Program-made: the position numbers and the translations under genes
Assembly (NCBI GenBank): GCA_002011075.2
Contig: MTMA02000006.1
Location: 1,604,599 to 1,668,598 of the forward strand
DNA: 64,000 nucleotides
DNA from: Candidatus Scotarchaeum otlingeri
Lineage (GTDB): Archaea > Thermoproteota > Nitrososphaeria > Geothermarchaeales > JDFR-13
Direction of reading: 5' to 3'
In this document: one piece after another, positions 63,553 to 64,000 of the stretch
Layout of the letters: the number at the start of each line of letters is the position of its first letter
Numbering within the stretch: position 1 is the stretch's first letter
The notes under the pieces: generated by a model
Told to the model about the DNA's origin: nothing
What the model saw: only the letters and a program-made list of their open reading frames with translations
Database searches by the model: none

Positions 63553-64000
<448 letters not shown>

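Overview
This is an AT-rich archaeal window. The evidence for an archaeon is the uL3-uL4-uL23-uL2-uS19 ribosomal protein run with an archaeal SPOUT-type RNA methyltransferase gene beside it, TATA-box promoters, Shine-Dalgarno motifs of the GGTG/GAGGTGA type, an archaeal 7S (SRP) RNA, an intron-bearing tRNA-Ser and an ESCRT-III (CdvB) homologue. The last points to the TACK side (Thermoproteota or relatives). Structural RNAs that are far more GC-rich than the surrounding genes suggest a thermophile. I cannot name the genus from the sequence.

Layout. 1-1.1 kb: end of an ABC-2 exporter operon. 1.2-7.3 kb: deoC, SPOUT methyltransferase, five ribosomal proteins (uS19 has its own promoter and the usual uL22/uS3 genes do not follow) and a rhomboid protease. 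7.5-11.2 kb: membrane protein, archaeal asparagine synthetase with an Lrp/AsnC regulator, PUA/EVE-like protein, HAD phosphatase. 11.2-23 kb: pyruvate phosphate dikinase, two MFS exporters (one frameshifted), aminotransferase, UPF0282 hydrolase, JAMM protease, a frameshifted GNAT acetyltransferase, RidA, SixA and a prolyl oligopeptidase. 23-32 kb: M20 peptidase, thioesterase, aldo-keto reductase, fumarase-like lyase lacking its usual N-terminus, an ICMT-like methyltransferase, and a possible three-gene metabolic group (saccharopine-dehydrogenase-like, 2-hydroxyacid dehydrogenase, ThDP enzyme).

32.4-37.5 kb is the most distinctive metabolic cluster: HisA-like protein, DUF4910/M28-like peptidase, MfnF, MfnE and, convergent to them, MfnB. 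These are methanofuran-biosynthesis proteins, so the organism probably makes a furan C1 carrier and uses tetrahydromethanopterin-type C1 chemistry, although no methanogenesis gene is in the window. 37.6-40.4 kb: Rdx (SelW-like) protein, unknown proteins and an ArsB/NhaD-type permease. 40.8-44.1 kb: a 64-residue secreted peptide, a double Lrp-type regulator and a membrane-anchored phosphodiesterase. 44.1-48.9 kb: copper island with a CopA ATPase, a YHS mini-protein missed by the ORF track, a TRASH-domain Lrp regulator and two membrane-anchored winged-helix proteins.

49-51.6 kb: CbiMNQO cobalt/nickel ECF transporter with a perfect palindrome directly upstream. 51.8 kb: lone ESCRT-III protein. 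52.5-55.9 kb: operon of two thiolase-fold proteins without the canonical catalytic cysteine and two DUF35 OB-fold partners. 56-62.4 kb: VKOR-like protein, GYD protein, MocR/LysN-type aminotransferase, gamma-glutamyltransferase, zinc alcohol dehydrogenase and several small unknowns. 62.6-63.4 kb: 7S RNA, tRNA-Ser(GCT) with introns, tRNA-Val(GAC). The window ends inside a Cys/Met-metabolism PLP enzyme. No CRISPR array, insertion sequence or prophage was seen.
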